Assembly: GCA_000151295.1 (NCBI GenBank)
Contig: GG745351.1
Coordinates: 676,213-695,529, forward strand
Source: Allomyces macrogynus ATCC 38327
Lineage: Eukaryota; Blastocladiomycota; Blastocladiomycetes; Blastocladiales; Blastocladiaceae
Direction of reading: 5' to 3'
Length of the DNA: 19,317 bases
Below the pieces are notes generated by a model. That model did not search any database. It was not told where the DNA came from and worked only from the letters and a program-made list of their open reading frames with translations. Below, piece after piece: positions 9,501 to 19,282 of the stretch. Position 1 is the stretch's first letter. Every line of letters begins with the position of its first letter. The translations under genes and the position numbers were made by a program.

Positions 9501-9797
9501 CCATCAATCCGTACCAAGCGCCTTGAGAAACGCCACGTCCTCGGTCGTGTCCTTTTTCGGCACCTCGGGCTCGTCATTTTGGGCGGGCTTGGGCGGACCG
9601 CGCGGCGGTACTGGTGCAGGAGCCGGCGACGGTGTCCTTGGTGGCTGCTTGACTGGCGACGCCGGCCCCTCGACCGGTATTGCCTCGAATTGAGGCCGAG
9701 GTTGGGTCCAGAACGTGGCGAGTGGCATGCGCGACGGCGGCGTGAGCAGGTCGTCGGTCGCGTCGTCGCGGTAGTCGGTCATGGCCATCGATGGCAT
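6591..9797 (-). CDS. CEP89: CEP89-like basal-body coiled-coil protein (apparent frameshift in exon 5)
   Basis: Nine exons: 9797-9515, 9445-9375, 9308-9189, 9114-8942, 8861-7901, 7829-7706, 7636-7502, 7436-6913 and 6684-6591, about 827 residues once one extra base in exon 5 is discounted. A Pro-rich N-terminus (about 1-90) precedes VGRLNSELARCK, then a non-coiled-coil segment, SWLWDADSLSPLL (residues 128-140). Next come VPELVDRCEALVAENEDLH and about 600 residues of coiled coil. As I recall human CEP89, it has the same order: a Pro-rich start, VHRLNVELSRYQ, PPWLLDIKYLSPLL, VQEVVKENEELHQEL, then long coiled coil, at 783 residues. CEP89 is a distal-appendage protein of the mother centriole needed to dock basal bodies. 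The ATG at 9797 is in CACCATGC. The frame shifts by one base at about 8714-8731. The last exon is joined through a 228 nt intron; if that intron is retained, the stop is at 6867 instead. Confidence 0.72.
8866..8882. repeat. G17 homopolymer (poly-C tract of a CEP89 intron)
   Basis: Seventeen consecutive G on the plus strand form the pyrimidine tract directly before the CACAG acceptor of intron 4 (8941-8862) on the reverse strand. It lies about 140 bp from the apparent frameshift in the next exon, so read quality around it should be treated with caution. Confidence 0.9.
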
Positions 9798-10202
9798 GGT
9801 GGTTGTCGGTCTTGGGTCCGGGTTGCAATGAGAATGGAGTTGGTTTGCTACGTCGTCGTCAGCGGACGCTGCAGGTCCCGGATGCGCACGGCGACACTGA
9901 AGCTCGAGAGCCGAGTAGTGCCGGTCGTCAGCAGCGCTTTGCGTCTAGTGTCGCGCGGCCGGTCGTGCAATAGACCGACGGGTCCCAGTCGCCGACAACG
10001 CCGAAGCTGGCGCGATGACAACGGCGCCGGTTGTCTCCCGCACCGGCTGGCCGCGTCTCGCAGCCGAGGGGCGGGCGCATCGCAACTCGGCCCGTGGTGT
10101 CACGCCGCAACAACGGCCCCAACTAAACGCTCCCGCTCGCTGTCGCTCGCCTTGATCGCCGGCCTCTCCTCCATCGACACCCCATCCGACCCAACCGCCA
10201 AA
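9798..10202. promoter_or_regulatory. Divergent promoter region CEP89 / TRM112
   Basis: The 405 bp between two outward-facing ATGs must hold both promoters. It is GC-rich with no TATA box I can see. Frames crossing it (for example from 9579, +) are antisense to CEP89 exon 1 or low-complexity. Confidence 0.6.
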
Positions 10203-10955
10203 ATGGTCCGCCTGCTCACGCACAACATGCTGCAGTGCCATGTCAAGAACTGCACGAACGGGTTCCCGCTGCGCTTCCACGACCCCATCATCGAGCAGCA
10301 CGAGCAGGAAATCAACAAGGAGTTTCTCGTCAACATGCTGCCGCGCATCGACTGGAACGCGCTGCGCACCACCGTCGACCAGGTACCCCTCTGTCTTTCT
10401 TTCCCGGCCACGGTGCCGCATCGACTCGACGACGACGTGGGGGGCGTGGACGATCCAAACTTTTATTTGCACGTCAGGCATAGACCCTGGTCCAGTGATT
10501 AGCGCTCGCTCCTATGGTCGCTCCGGCGGAGTTGGCTCGGGGCGCGGTCGTTGTCCTGGATTCAGGGCATCCTGCTGATAATTTTCGCGTATCTGAGCCG
10601 CCTTGTCTGGTCGAGGATGCAGTCGCCGCCGCCTGCCACTCGCACGCGATGCTTGATCGCTTACCCGCTCATTTTCCTCTTGACCCTCAGTTGGGCCTGC
10701 CCGAGCTGCCGGCAGCCGTTCCGGAAAACCCGGCCGAGGACGAGGCGTTCCTCGCTGCGCTGCACCGGGCCTTGATGGAGGTACGAATCGGCGCCCCGCT
10801 TCTCACGCTTCCTTAATGGCGTCACAATCGCTCACGGTTTTCCGCTCGCCTAGGTCAACATCCAGTCAGGCTCGATGGTGTGCCCCGAGTGCGAGCATGT
10901 CTACCCGATCCGCGACGGGATCCCGAACATGCTCTTGAGCGAGGACGAGGTCTGA
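10203..10955 (+). CDS. TRM112: TRM112, zinc-binding activator of methyltransferases
   Basis: Three exons (10203-10382, 10691-10780, 10854-10955) encode 123 residues, the normal family length. TRM112 has no catalytic activity; it is the obligate partner of tRNA, rRNA and eRF1 methyltransferases (Trm9, Trm11, Bud23, Mtq2). The N-terminus MVRLLTHNMLQCHVKNC is diagnostic. The four zinc ligands are present: Cys12, Cys17, Cys100 and Cys103 (VCPECEHVYPI). The C-terminus GIPNMLLSEDE is the conserved ending. Exon 2 (LGLPELP...HRALMEV) fits the central insert. The ATG is in CCAAAATGG. Intron 1 is 308 nt (GTACCC...CTCAG), about four times longer than usual here; intron 2 is 73 nt. Phases are all zero. 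The gene is transcribed divergently from CEP89 and converges on the myosin gene. Confidence 0.95.
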
Positions 10956-11399
10956 GCTGGGGCAAGGTCCCGCGACAAATACCCTCTCCCCGTTGCTCCA
11001 TGTAAATAGCCGTTGTTTATAGAATGAAAACACCTTCACTTGAGAAATATTGGCATTAAGCGTTGCGGAACAAGGTGTTGACAATTTGTGACTGGAAGTT
11101 ATGCTGGCATCTGCAAACTGGATTCGCGGCCAATTGTTCCAGCTCGCTCGTTGATCGACAGATGGCGATGAATGGCACCGGTCACGGATTGCTCAACGTT
11201 CTTGCCGCCACGGCGCTTCCCTCCGGGTGAACCTCGTTCGAGGAGTGTGCGTTCAAACTTCAAAGACGATCGAACCTCGCCCAAAAAACAAAACTACGAG
11301 CGTACATTTAGAAACTAACCGCAACAGCAACCAACGGCAATCCGAGCCCACCGGCCAATCCTACCGAACGCGGCCATCCTCGATCCACTACCAAAGTCT
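10956..11399. other. Convergent 3' region TRM112 / MYO1
   Basis: This 444 bp stretch lies between two convergent stop codons and should hold both 3' untranslated regions. The TRM112 side has TGTAAATAGCCGTTGTTTATAG at 11000-11021, an AT-rich patch typical of cleavage signals. No gene is seen in it. Confidence 0.55.
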
Positions 11400-14300
11400 C
11401 TAATTCCGACGCGGCACGGGGGGCCGCGGCGCAACACTTGGCCGCGGCGTGACCGCCGGCCGCGGCGACGTGCCAGGGCGCGACACGGTCCCTGCGGGCG
11501 TGCCATTCGCCGAGGCCTGTTTCTGCTTCTGCGCCTCCATGCGCGCAAGCAACTGCTTCTTCCACTCGGGCAAGTTGTCGCGATCGAGCGCCGCCGACAC
11601 CGCCGCGGGCTGCGGACTCGCACGCGGTGCCGGCGCTGGCCGCGGCGGTGCGGGCGGAGGAACCGGCGCGGCTTCGACGGGCACTTCCTCGAGGTAGTTG
11701 GACGGGACCCACCCTTCGTCGCCGGCGTTGGTCTTGGCGAGCCACCACCCGTTCTCTTCGCGCCGCAAGACGTCGACGAGGTCGCCTGCCGAGACGGACA
11801 GTTCGCCGGCATCCTGTCCGGCAAAGGGGAAGAGCACCTTGAACATGGGTTTCGCGGGGGTCGAGCGATGTGCGGTTGGAGGTGGGGTCGGGCGCGCACG
11901 CGTCGGTGGCGGCGAAGCAGCGGCGGCAGCGGCGGCAGCAGTGACCGCGACGGGAGCCGCGTACGACGACGATGCGGTCGCGGCCGGGCGCGGGTTGGCT
12001 GCGGGCTTGGCGGTTTGCCGGGTCGCAGCGACGGGTTTCTTGGCCTTGGCCTTGGTCGCGGTCGAGGCGCGCGGCTTTTTGCGGCATGGCGGCTTGGTCA
12101 CTGGGTTGGAGGTGATCGCATTGGAGTGAGTTTGGAGGCACTTGGTCAAATAGTCTGCAAAATGAGCGAGAATCCGTACCAGACGACGCGGGCTGACCCG
12201 GTGCCGCGTGGATCTTGTCCTTCTTGAACTCCCACGCCACCTTGAGCGACGGGTCGAGCACGGCCTTGAACGTGTGCGCCTTCTTTTCCTTCTTGTTGGT
12301 CATGATGAGCCTGTTGCAAGGAAGAAATGAAGCGTCAGCGATAGCACAATCGACAGGCTTGTAACGACCCTAAAACCTACTCGTTGGCAATCTTGACGGG
12401 CGTCTTGTTCTGGTAAACGAGATAAGCGACGAGCTCCGTCTTGAACGGGCACGTAATCAACCAATCGTCGTCGCCGGCGACATGCAGTAGCAAGAAATCG
12501 TCTTGGAATGCCGTCAGCGTTGCGGCCGTGATATCGCGCAGCTGCACCTTCTTCTCAATGCGCTGCACCGTCTGCTTGCCGTCGAGCTTGGTCACGACCA
12601 GCGTGAGCGTCTTGTCGGTCATGACAACCATGCGCGGCGACAATTTCGCCGACCGCAGCAGCCGGAAGACGACCGTCTGCGCGCGCGCCGAGAAGATAAT
12701 CAGCTCGTCCGACGACAGGTCCGCAGCGGTTCGCAAAAACGCGCCACCGCGACCTGCCACGTCAAGATAGTCGCCGAGGTACCGACGCATACTGATCAGA
12801 CTGAACGCGCGCCGCTCCTTGCGCGCCTTAAGCACCTCGTGGCCATAGTCGCGCATGCGCACGTAGACATTGAGCCCCTTGTAGTCGCGCCAGGCCTGCT
12901 GGATCGTGCGCGCCGCCGCTGCGCGGCGCTCCTGGTACTTGCGCCACGCGCGCTGGATGCGCAGCGCCATCATGTGCCAGTAGCGGTCGCGCATGGCCTC
13001 GAGTTTGAAGAGCTACACATCGCAGATTGAGATTAGGTGAGCAAACCTGCAATCACCAAAACCGGAGCAGAACAACGAAAACGTACCGTCTCGGGACTCT
13101 TGATGAACACCTTGGTCTGCCCGAGCTGCCACTGGTCGCGCGGGATCCCCGTGGCCTCGAGAATGATGCGGCACCCGTCGCGCGTGTTGCCCGTCCACGT
13201 GCACTCGCCGGCAAAGCACGTCTTGCTCGAGAGCAAGTAGAACCGCTCGAGGAACCGCTCGTACTTTTGCCGCGACGCGAATCCGGCGCGGCGCACCTTG
13301 ACGTTTTCGAGTAGCCCGAGGTACTTGACCTGGTGCATGCACATGGCGTCATTGTACTCCTTGGCCGACTTGTTGGCGTTGGGTTTGAGGCACCGAATGT
13401 AATTCGGGTGGCAGCCCATGAGCGTCGTGACCAAATCGGCTGCCGACAACTTGATCTTGTCGGACGCCGTTGGTGGCCGCTGCCGGTTCTCGCGGTCCAC
13501 GTCCTCGGGGAACAGCGACTGCAACAGCGCCATGTCCGACGACTTGATGGCCTCGAGCAGGTCCTTGTTCACCTGGTCGCGGTTCTTCTCGGACATGCCC
13601 GCCGCCTGGTAGGTCACGTCGCCCGCATAGTGCTCGATGGTAAACGTGCCCATGTGCGCGCGGAACCGCGGGTGTGAGAGTCGGCCCAGGTCCGAGGCTA
13701 GGTTCTGGTCGGCCTTTTCCGGGTCGGCATGCACGCGCGCGCCGGCGTCGTTCATGATGGCGAAGATACCGGGCGGGCGCTGAAAAGTGAGGGGAGATGC
13801 AACGCGTCAGGTCGATCTCGGTAGTGTGACTGCCGAACTGAAGAAACAACGTACCCTTTCCTCGATGAGCTCGCAAACGACCTTATTGTTGAAAAACTTG
13901 ATGGGCGTCTGTTCAACGAACAATCGCACGTCAGTTGGGTGGTCAAAAGGGCCCGTGTATAACGAGCCGTGATGGCAACGGACCCACTGGATGCCTTCGG
14001 CGATATAGTCCTCCTGCTCGGCCTTGAGCGTCAGCTCGATGAAGATCTGCTGCAGTTTCTCGTTGACGTAGTTGCTAAAAACGAAGAAAGGGTATCAGTT
14101 CACGCATCCCGGCATCTGACCCATGAACCCGATCAAAACGTACATGCACAGCTGCTCAAAGCTGTTGTTTTCGAAAATCTCAAACCCGTAGATATCGAGC
14201 ACGCCAATTGACCGCGTTGCCTTGACCGCCGGCCGCATCGCCTGGTTGACGCGCACGACAATCCAATCAAACAAGCGGTGGTAGAGCAGCTTGGCGAGGG

Positions 14301-15850
14301 CGTCGCGCACACCCAGCGCCTGCGCGACATTCAGTGGCGAATCGAACCGCTCCATGCCGTTGCCGCGCGGCGTGACAATGACGCGCTGCGTGATCGCACG
14401 CTCGAGCGTGGCCTCGTCCATGCTGAGCAAGTAGGCCGCCGACGCGAGGGCGTCGCGGTGCGTGACGACCGCGTCCTCGCCATTCTCGGCCTCGGCAAAG
14501 GTCACGTTGCCGAGCCACAGGATCCCGGCCAGGAGACGGTGAATGTCCGACTGCTCGTCGGCCGACAGGCCAATCACACGCATCGCCTCGATCACCTCGG
14601 CGTACTCTTGCACATCGTCGATGCCGTCCACGTCCATGCACCGCGCCTGGCTCGTGTAATAGAAGCTCTCGGGGCCGGCGATACCGAAATCTGTCGGATT
14701 GGTCGAGAGTCAGGTCTTTGGTGGATCATCGCCACAGTCGACAAGAGAAAGACGCACCAGGGTACATGGTCCCAGCAGCCTTGCACAGCTGGTAGAAGAT
14801 GTGGAACCCGCGTTCGTTTTCGACCTGGTTCACGACGCGGCTCTTTTCGAGCAGGTAGTTGGTGATGTTGGCGCCAACCGGCTCGCCGTGGTCGTTGAAG
14901 AAGATCTCGAGGTACTTGCCCTGTTCAAGAAGACTCACACATCAGCTCCAACGCGAACCTTACTTCCAAACTGCGAATCGACAGAGGAAGAAAACGCACA
15001 AATCGACTCGAGTTGTTGTTGCGCAGCGTCTTGGCGTTCCCGAAACTCTCGAGCAACGGGTTGGTAGCGAGTACCATGTCTTTGACGTGCTGAATCGACT
15101 GGTTGCTGTTGCCCGAAACGGCGGCCACATATTGCATGATCTTCTTGGCAGCCTCGGTCTTACCTGCACCCGACTCGCCCGAAATGATGATGCACTGGTT
15201 GTCGCCGTAGCTCTTCATGCGGTAGTAGGCCGACTCGGCGATGGCAAAGACGTGCGGCGGCATTTCAATCAGGTTGCGACCGACATACGACTGGAGGATG
15301 CTGTCGGTGTAGATGCCGAGGTCCTTGAACGGGTTGACCGAGATCAGGACGTGGCCAATGTAGGTCTTTTGACGCGGAATGGACGTTAGTTGGTTCACAA
15401 TCGTCTCATCCGAAGTAATCCTTGTCCTTGCGTGCGGTGGCGTTCCGACCAAAACCGATCACGTACGTAGATCTCACCCTTGTGGAAGCGCTTCGACAAG
15501 TTGTCGTTGATCGACTCGTTGGACAGCGTCGAGAGCAACGTCATGTCTACAAGTTGTGCGCGCGATCAGTGTCCCGTCGCGACATCGTCCGCCTCCATCG
15601 CCGTGAGCAAAGGCATGCGCACCATCGACGCCGACTTGGTTTGGCTTGCGGTCGCTGTTCCAGGCCGCCTTTTTCCAGGCGGCCTGGGGCTTGGCGACCT
15701 CCCCACCGCCCTGGCGCTTGCCAAGTTGAATCTATCGTGCCGATTGCCGTGGCCGAGCGCATATCAGTCGATACTGGTCAAGATCGGCCCGCCGCGAACG
15801 GCCGCGACAGCCTCTGATCGCGCGGAGCGTCGGCAGGGACGGACCGGCAT
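11400..15850 (-). CDS. MYO1: Class I myosin heavy chain with IQ, TH1 and SH3 domains
   Basis: Exons: 15850-15845 (tentative, Met-Pro only), 15731-15623, 15546-15467, 15365-15000, 14920-14758, 14690-14144, 14074-13984, 13908-13855, 13779-13087, 13012-12381, 12310-12180 and 12100-11400. They encode about 1190 residues, the usual size. This is the actin motor of endocytic patches. The P-loop is GESGAGKT (128-135), switch I NNNSSRF, switch [10 protein letters not shown]. Two IQ motifs (about 722 and 740) follow the lever start [19 protein letters not shown]. Then come the lipid-binding TH1 domain, a Pro/Ala-rich TH2, and one SH3 (about 1043-1097: KVLFPFAG...[11 protein letters not shown]). The TEDS position, 16 residues before DALAK, is Glu355. 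After the SH3 there is [12 protein letters not shown], then a Pro/Arg-rich end without the acidic Arp2/3-binding tail usual in fungi. The start is uncertain: a stop or acceptor TAG sits at 15734-15732, and MP plus a GTCCGT donor is the best upstream exon I found. Confidence 0.95.
15660..15687. repeat. 11 bp inverted repeat with 6 nt loop in MYO1 coding sequence
   Basis: CCAGGCCGCCT at 15660-15670 is the exact reverse complement of 15677-15687, with TTTTCC between. It lies near the 5' end of the myosin coding region and encodes the tandem AAWKKAAW. The symmetry follows partly from that repeated peptide, but the transcript could fold into a stable GC-rich hairpin. Confidence 0.85.
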
Positions 15851-16659
15851 GGCGACGGCAGCACAGAGAGCGGGCTGATCACGTCAAACGGGTAACGAGC
15901 TGCAAACTGCAACGGTAGCTCGACCGAATGCGCGACGAGAACGAGATCGAGAAACGAGAGCGCGAGTGGCGCGGGTCGGTACGTGGCGAGATCGAGCCGG
16001 CAACAGATGTTCGGGCACACAAACCAAAGCCAGAGTCGGTTTCGACGGCCCTGGGCGCCTCCTGGGTATTGCTTTTGGGGTCGCGGGGACTCTTGCGAGC
16101 GGCGGTCAACGTCGAGGTCTCCGTCTCGCTTGCTGCAGCGCGTTTCGCCTTGTTGTCAGGGGCTGCTGCAGCCGGTGCGCCGTTAATATTGGCGCGACCT
16201 CGAAAGGTTGACTCAGCGGTTGGTTGGCCGGCGTCGTCGCGGTGCAGCTGGGCGTTGTTGGTTGGCGCGGTTTGGGTCGCCAGCGGGTCGCCAGCAGTGG
16301 AGCAACGAGGAGCAACCGGAGCGGAGCGGCGCACGCGGTGCGCCGAGTTGGCTCCAGTCGCGTAAGTGGGCGAAAGCAGCGAAAGCGGCCTGTGGCGCGG
16401 CAAACTGAACGGTCATGTGTTGGGAGACACTCCCCACCACTGCACTGTCTCCCCGCCGCTTGCGCGTCGACGACTCAACCACGTCGAAGGTCGCCGCGAC
16501 AGACGTCGCTGCATGATCAGCAACCGGAAAACCAGCATCCACTGCTCGAGAAACGGCCGCAACCCGCCGCAAATTGCATGCCGTACGCTCCTGGATCAAG
16601 CCGCCACGACCAAGACTCCATTGTCAACCGCACGCCCCGCGCCGACCAGTTTCAGGACC
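15851..16659. promoter_or_regulatory. Divergent promoter region MYO1 / GPATCH11
   Basis: About 800 bp of GC-rich DNA lies between two outward-facing genes. It should hold both promoters and leaders. The many frames crossing it lack recognisable domains. A CT-rich patch lies upstream of the myosin start on its strand (about 15935-15960). If my tentative first myosin exon is wrong, the true one is in this region. Confidence 0.55.
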
Positions 16660-17822
16660 ATGGCCAGCGACTCCGACGACGACTACATGTCGGCCGCGTT
16701 CCTTACCGAGCCAGTCGCTCCACCGGCCGCCAAGACCTCGCAATTGACCTACTCGGAGCGCCGCAAGCTCAAGGCGCGCGAGGCCGCGGCCAAGCAGGCG
16801 CCGCTACGCGAACAGCTCAAGGAATCGCGCGAACACGGCCTCAAGCGCAAGCTCGACGAGTCCAACAAGGGCATGCAGCTGTTGAAAAAGATGGGGTTCA
16901 AGGATGGCAAGGGGCTCGGCAAGGACGCGGCGGGCATGGCCGAACCGCTCGCTGTTTCGGTGCACGCGGGTTTGTACTTTGCGTGATGGATCGGATTTGC
17001 GACGAAGCATGACTGACAATTTACTCAGGCAGGACCGGGATCGGCGTCAAGACCGCCGAGGACTTGGCCGTCGAGCAAGAAGCCAAGCGCGTCAAGCTGC
17101 TGCAGGAAGCGCAGGGCAGTTTTCGCGATTGGCGGTCGACGCGGTTCCAGGAGAAGATGTACGCGTGTTGCTCTCAACTTGATTCTCCTTGACCATTCAA
17201 TTTGACCACCCATCCACCCGAATCTCCAGGCTCGAGTCGGACATCAAGAAGTGCCGCAAGATCTGCTACGAGCTCGACTCAAAACAGGTATGTCCAAGAT
17301 CATCGACCTTCACCAACCAACTCCAGGAGACCTGATGACACTTCTCCACCGAGTAGGAGCTGCAAACGCACACGCACTTGTGGCCGCTCAGCGTCCAGCC
17401 GTTGCCGGAAGCGCCCGTCTCGCTGCCGCTCCCGGATCCTGATGCCGACACAGGCGAAGCCGAGTTGGCCGTCGCTCCATTCGAGACGATTGTGGACGAC
17501 GACGAGGAGCCCGGGCCCATCGAGCTGGTGCGGCCCGACCCAAACGATCCAACTGCTGACGACGGACCGATTCCAAGGACAGCCGAAGCAATCACATTTG
17601 AAGGGCTCAGCGTCCGTACTTCCGCTTTCCTTATAGATTTAGTGACCATTTGTGTGATTGCTCACGCGAACTGCGGGCGCCATGTAGCTGGATATGCAGC
17701 TGACGACGCTGATCGAGTACTTGCGAACGACGCACCGGTACTGCATCTATTGCGGGTGCCAGTACGACACACAGGACGAAATGGACGAATCGTGTCCTGG
17801 AAGCACGCGCGACGACCATTGA
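16660..17822 (+). CDS. GPATCH11: G-patch domain protein GPATCH11
   Basis: Five exons (16660-16969, 17029-17158, 17230-17287, 17357-17611, 17688-17822) encode 295 residues. The ATG is in ACCATGG. The start MASDSDDDYMSAAFL matches the acidic DYMS start of the family. The G-patch (about 69-112) reads GMQLLKKMGFKDGKGLGK, then HAG|RTGIG across intron 1. A Lys/Arg-rich helix follows, then an Asp/Glu/Pro-rich linker in exon 4. The C-terminal DUF4187-type domain (about 252-295) reads LIEYLRTTHRYCIYCG, with Cys270, Cys273, Cys275 and Cys287, and ends in DESCPGSTRDDH as in animals. G-patch proteins usually bind and activate DEAH helicases in RNA processing; the partner is unknown. Introns are 59, 71, 69 and 76 nt. 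The last donor is GTCCGT. The gene converges on the rhodopsin-cyclase gene 280 bp away. Confidence 0.92.
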
Positions 17823-18102
17823 TTTGGCGCGAGCTGTCTTGATTCCGATTGTTTTGCCAGGAAATGTGACATCCATTTTTGAGCGCCGCCAACGCAGTCA
17901 GATCCACGCGCTCAATGCGCGCAAACGAATCATACCCGTCCATCTGTCTGTTTGCAAAGGCCCAATCGAGGGAACACTAATTTGCTAGTCCGAAAACGAG
18001 TCTACCACTTCCCTGCCATCACCATCCGAAACGGCGGATTTCGAAGGCTCCACACTATGCCATCGCATCCAGCGCCGAACTAGTTCATCGCGCCGAGCAG
18101 CG
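17823..18102. other. Convergent 3' region GPATCH11 / RhGC
   Basis: These 280 bp lie between two convergent stop codons. A reverse-strand frame (17943-17662) is open here but runs antisense through the GPATCH11 last exon and cannot be joined to RhGC without creating a stop. I treat the stretch as untranslated. Confidence 0.5.
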
Positions 18103-19282
18103 TTACTTACGCGCGAGTACCCTACCAACGCACAACCACCGCACGTAAGTTGTCTCGTCCTCAAACCGGCGCGTCGCTTGACGCCCAACACGCACCAGTA
18201 CGTCTGCATCTTGCCCTTGCCCTTGACCTCCATGACGTCGAGCGGCTGCGTGACAAACCGGTCCTTAATCTTCTTGTACGTGTCTTCGGAAATGTGGATG
18301 TGACCGGCCTTCGACGTCGACTCCCTGGGAGTGAACCGCCCAGCACGTCAGTTGGAGCGATTCGCGCACGAAAGACGCATCGAACCAGACCAGAAACGCA
18401 CATTCGTGAGGCTGTGTTGACCGTGTCGCCGACAAGGCACCAGTGCGGGTTGAGATCACCGAGTACGCCGGCCGTCACGGGCCCACTGTGCAGCCCGATC
18501 CGGATATTGATCGACTCGCCCGTCGCCGACTTGAACGACTTGATCATGTCGATAATGTCGAGCGCGAAATTGACGGCGCGCTCAGCATGGTCGGGCACGC
18601 GGTCCGGGGCGCCGGCAACCCCCAAGTAGGCGCTATCGTGACAGGAAATCAGAATCAGCTGTCATCGAGACCAAAAAAACGTGGATCACGTACTCGCCGA
18701 TTGTCTCCACCTTGTAGATCCCCCACTTTTTCGCAATCGCGTCGTATTCGAGCCACAGCATGTTGAGCGTCTTCATCATGTCCTTGGTCGACGTGCGCGA
18801 CGAAATCACCGTGAAGTTGGTGATATCCGAGAAGAAGACGGTCACCGACTCGTATTCCTGCGCCTCGGTCGCCTCGCCGTTCTTGATTTGCTCGAGCACG
18901 CTATCGCAAGGCACCCAAATCGTTAGTCGCTGGCGCTCTTACTTCACGTTGACCGCCTACTATCAAATCCACACCTCGCCGGCATCATCTTCTCGAGAAT
19001 CGCGTCGCAGTTGTTGACCTGCGTCTCGAGCTCCTCAGCAATCGCCGTGATCGCGTCCACTTTTTGGTTCTGCGCGTGCTCGACGGTCGAGTTGACGAGC
19101 ACGAGTGTCAGGAACACCTTGGCGCCGATATCGAGCACGGCGAGCGCCGCCTCGGCCGCGGTAAACGAGACGAGTTCAGCATGGAACGCGAGCGCCGAGA
19201 CGGGCACGAGCGTCCAAGACACGAGCGTCGAAACGCGCAGCCACTTGAGCGCCGACGTTCCACAGTCGACGTGGTCGTGCCG
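18103..19282 (-). CDS. RhGC: Rhodopsin-guanylyl cyclase (enzymerhodopsin), 3' part; 5' end beyond the window
   Basis: Visible exons: from about 19243 (frame open to 19282) to 18975, then 18900-18694, 18632-18402, 18324-18196 and 18121-18103, about 284 residues. The first part has two membrane helices like microbial rhodopsin F and G. Helix F has WTLVP; helix G has VLDIGAKVF with the retinal Schiff-base Lys (codon 19120-19118) and its Asp four residues before (19132-19130). A coiled-coil linker (VEHAQNQKV...AILEKMMP) leads to a class III cyclase. Metal-binding Asp lie in FFSDITNF and in IGD|AY (codon split by an intron). The transition-state pair is NTASR. The purine-selecting residues are Glu (KVETIG, 18707-18705) and Cys (HWCLVGD, 18439-18437), as in guanylyl, not adenylyl, cyclases. 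The last exon has 19 nt and ends TYWVLARK. Known relatives (BeGC1 of Blastocladiella) make cGMP in green light for zoospore phototaxis. The N-terminus and helices A-E are not in the window. Confidence 0.87.

Noticed and set aside
12155..12179. A 25 nt intron in MYO1 (GTACGG to TTGCAG)
   Set aside because: Too short. The next in-phase acceptor (CCCAG ending at 12101) gives a normal 79 nt intron in the same frame.
14921..14999. Possible micro-exon (TTTGGAA before GTAAGG) inside a MYO1 intron
   Set aside because: Seven bases would break the frame; direct joining of SSRF to GKYLEIFF matches all class I myosins.
17662..17943. Reverse-strand frame as the last RhGC exon
   Set aside because: Joining it to the cyclase creates an immediate stop, it overlaps GPATCH11 antisense, and the 19 nt exon at 18121-18103 restores the canonical cyclase ending.
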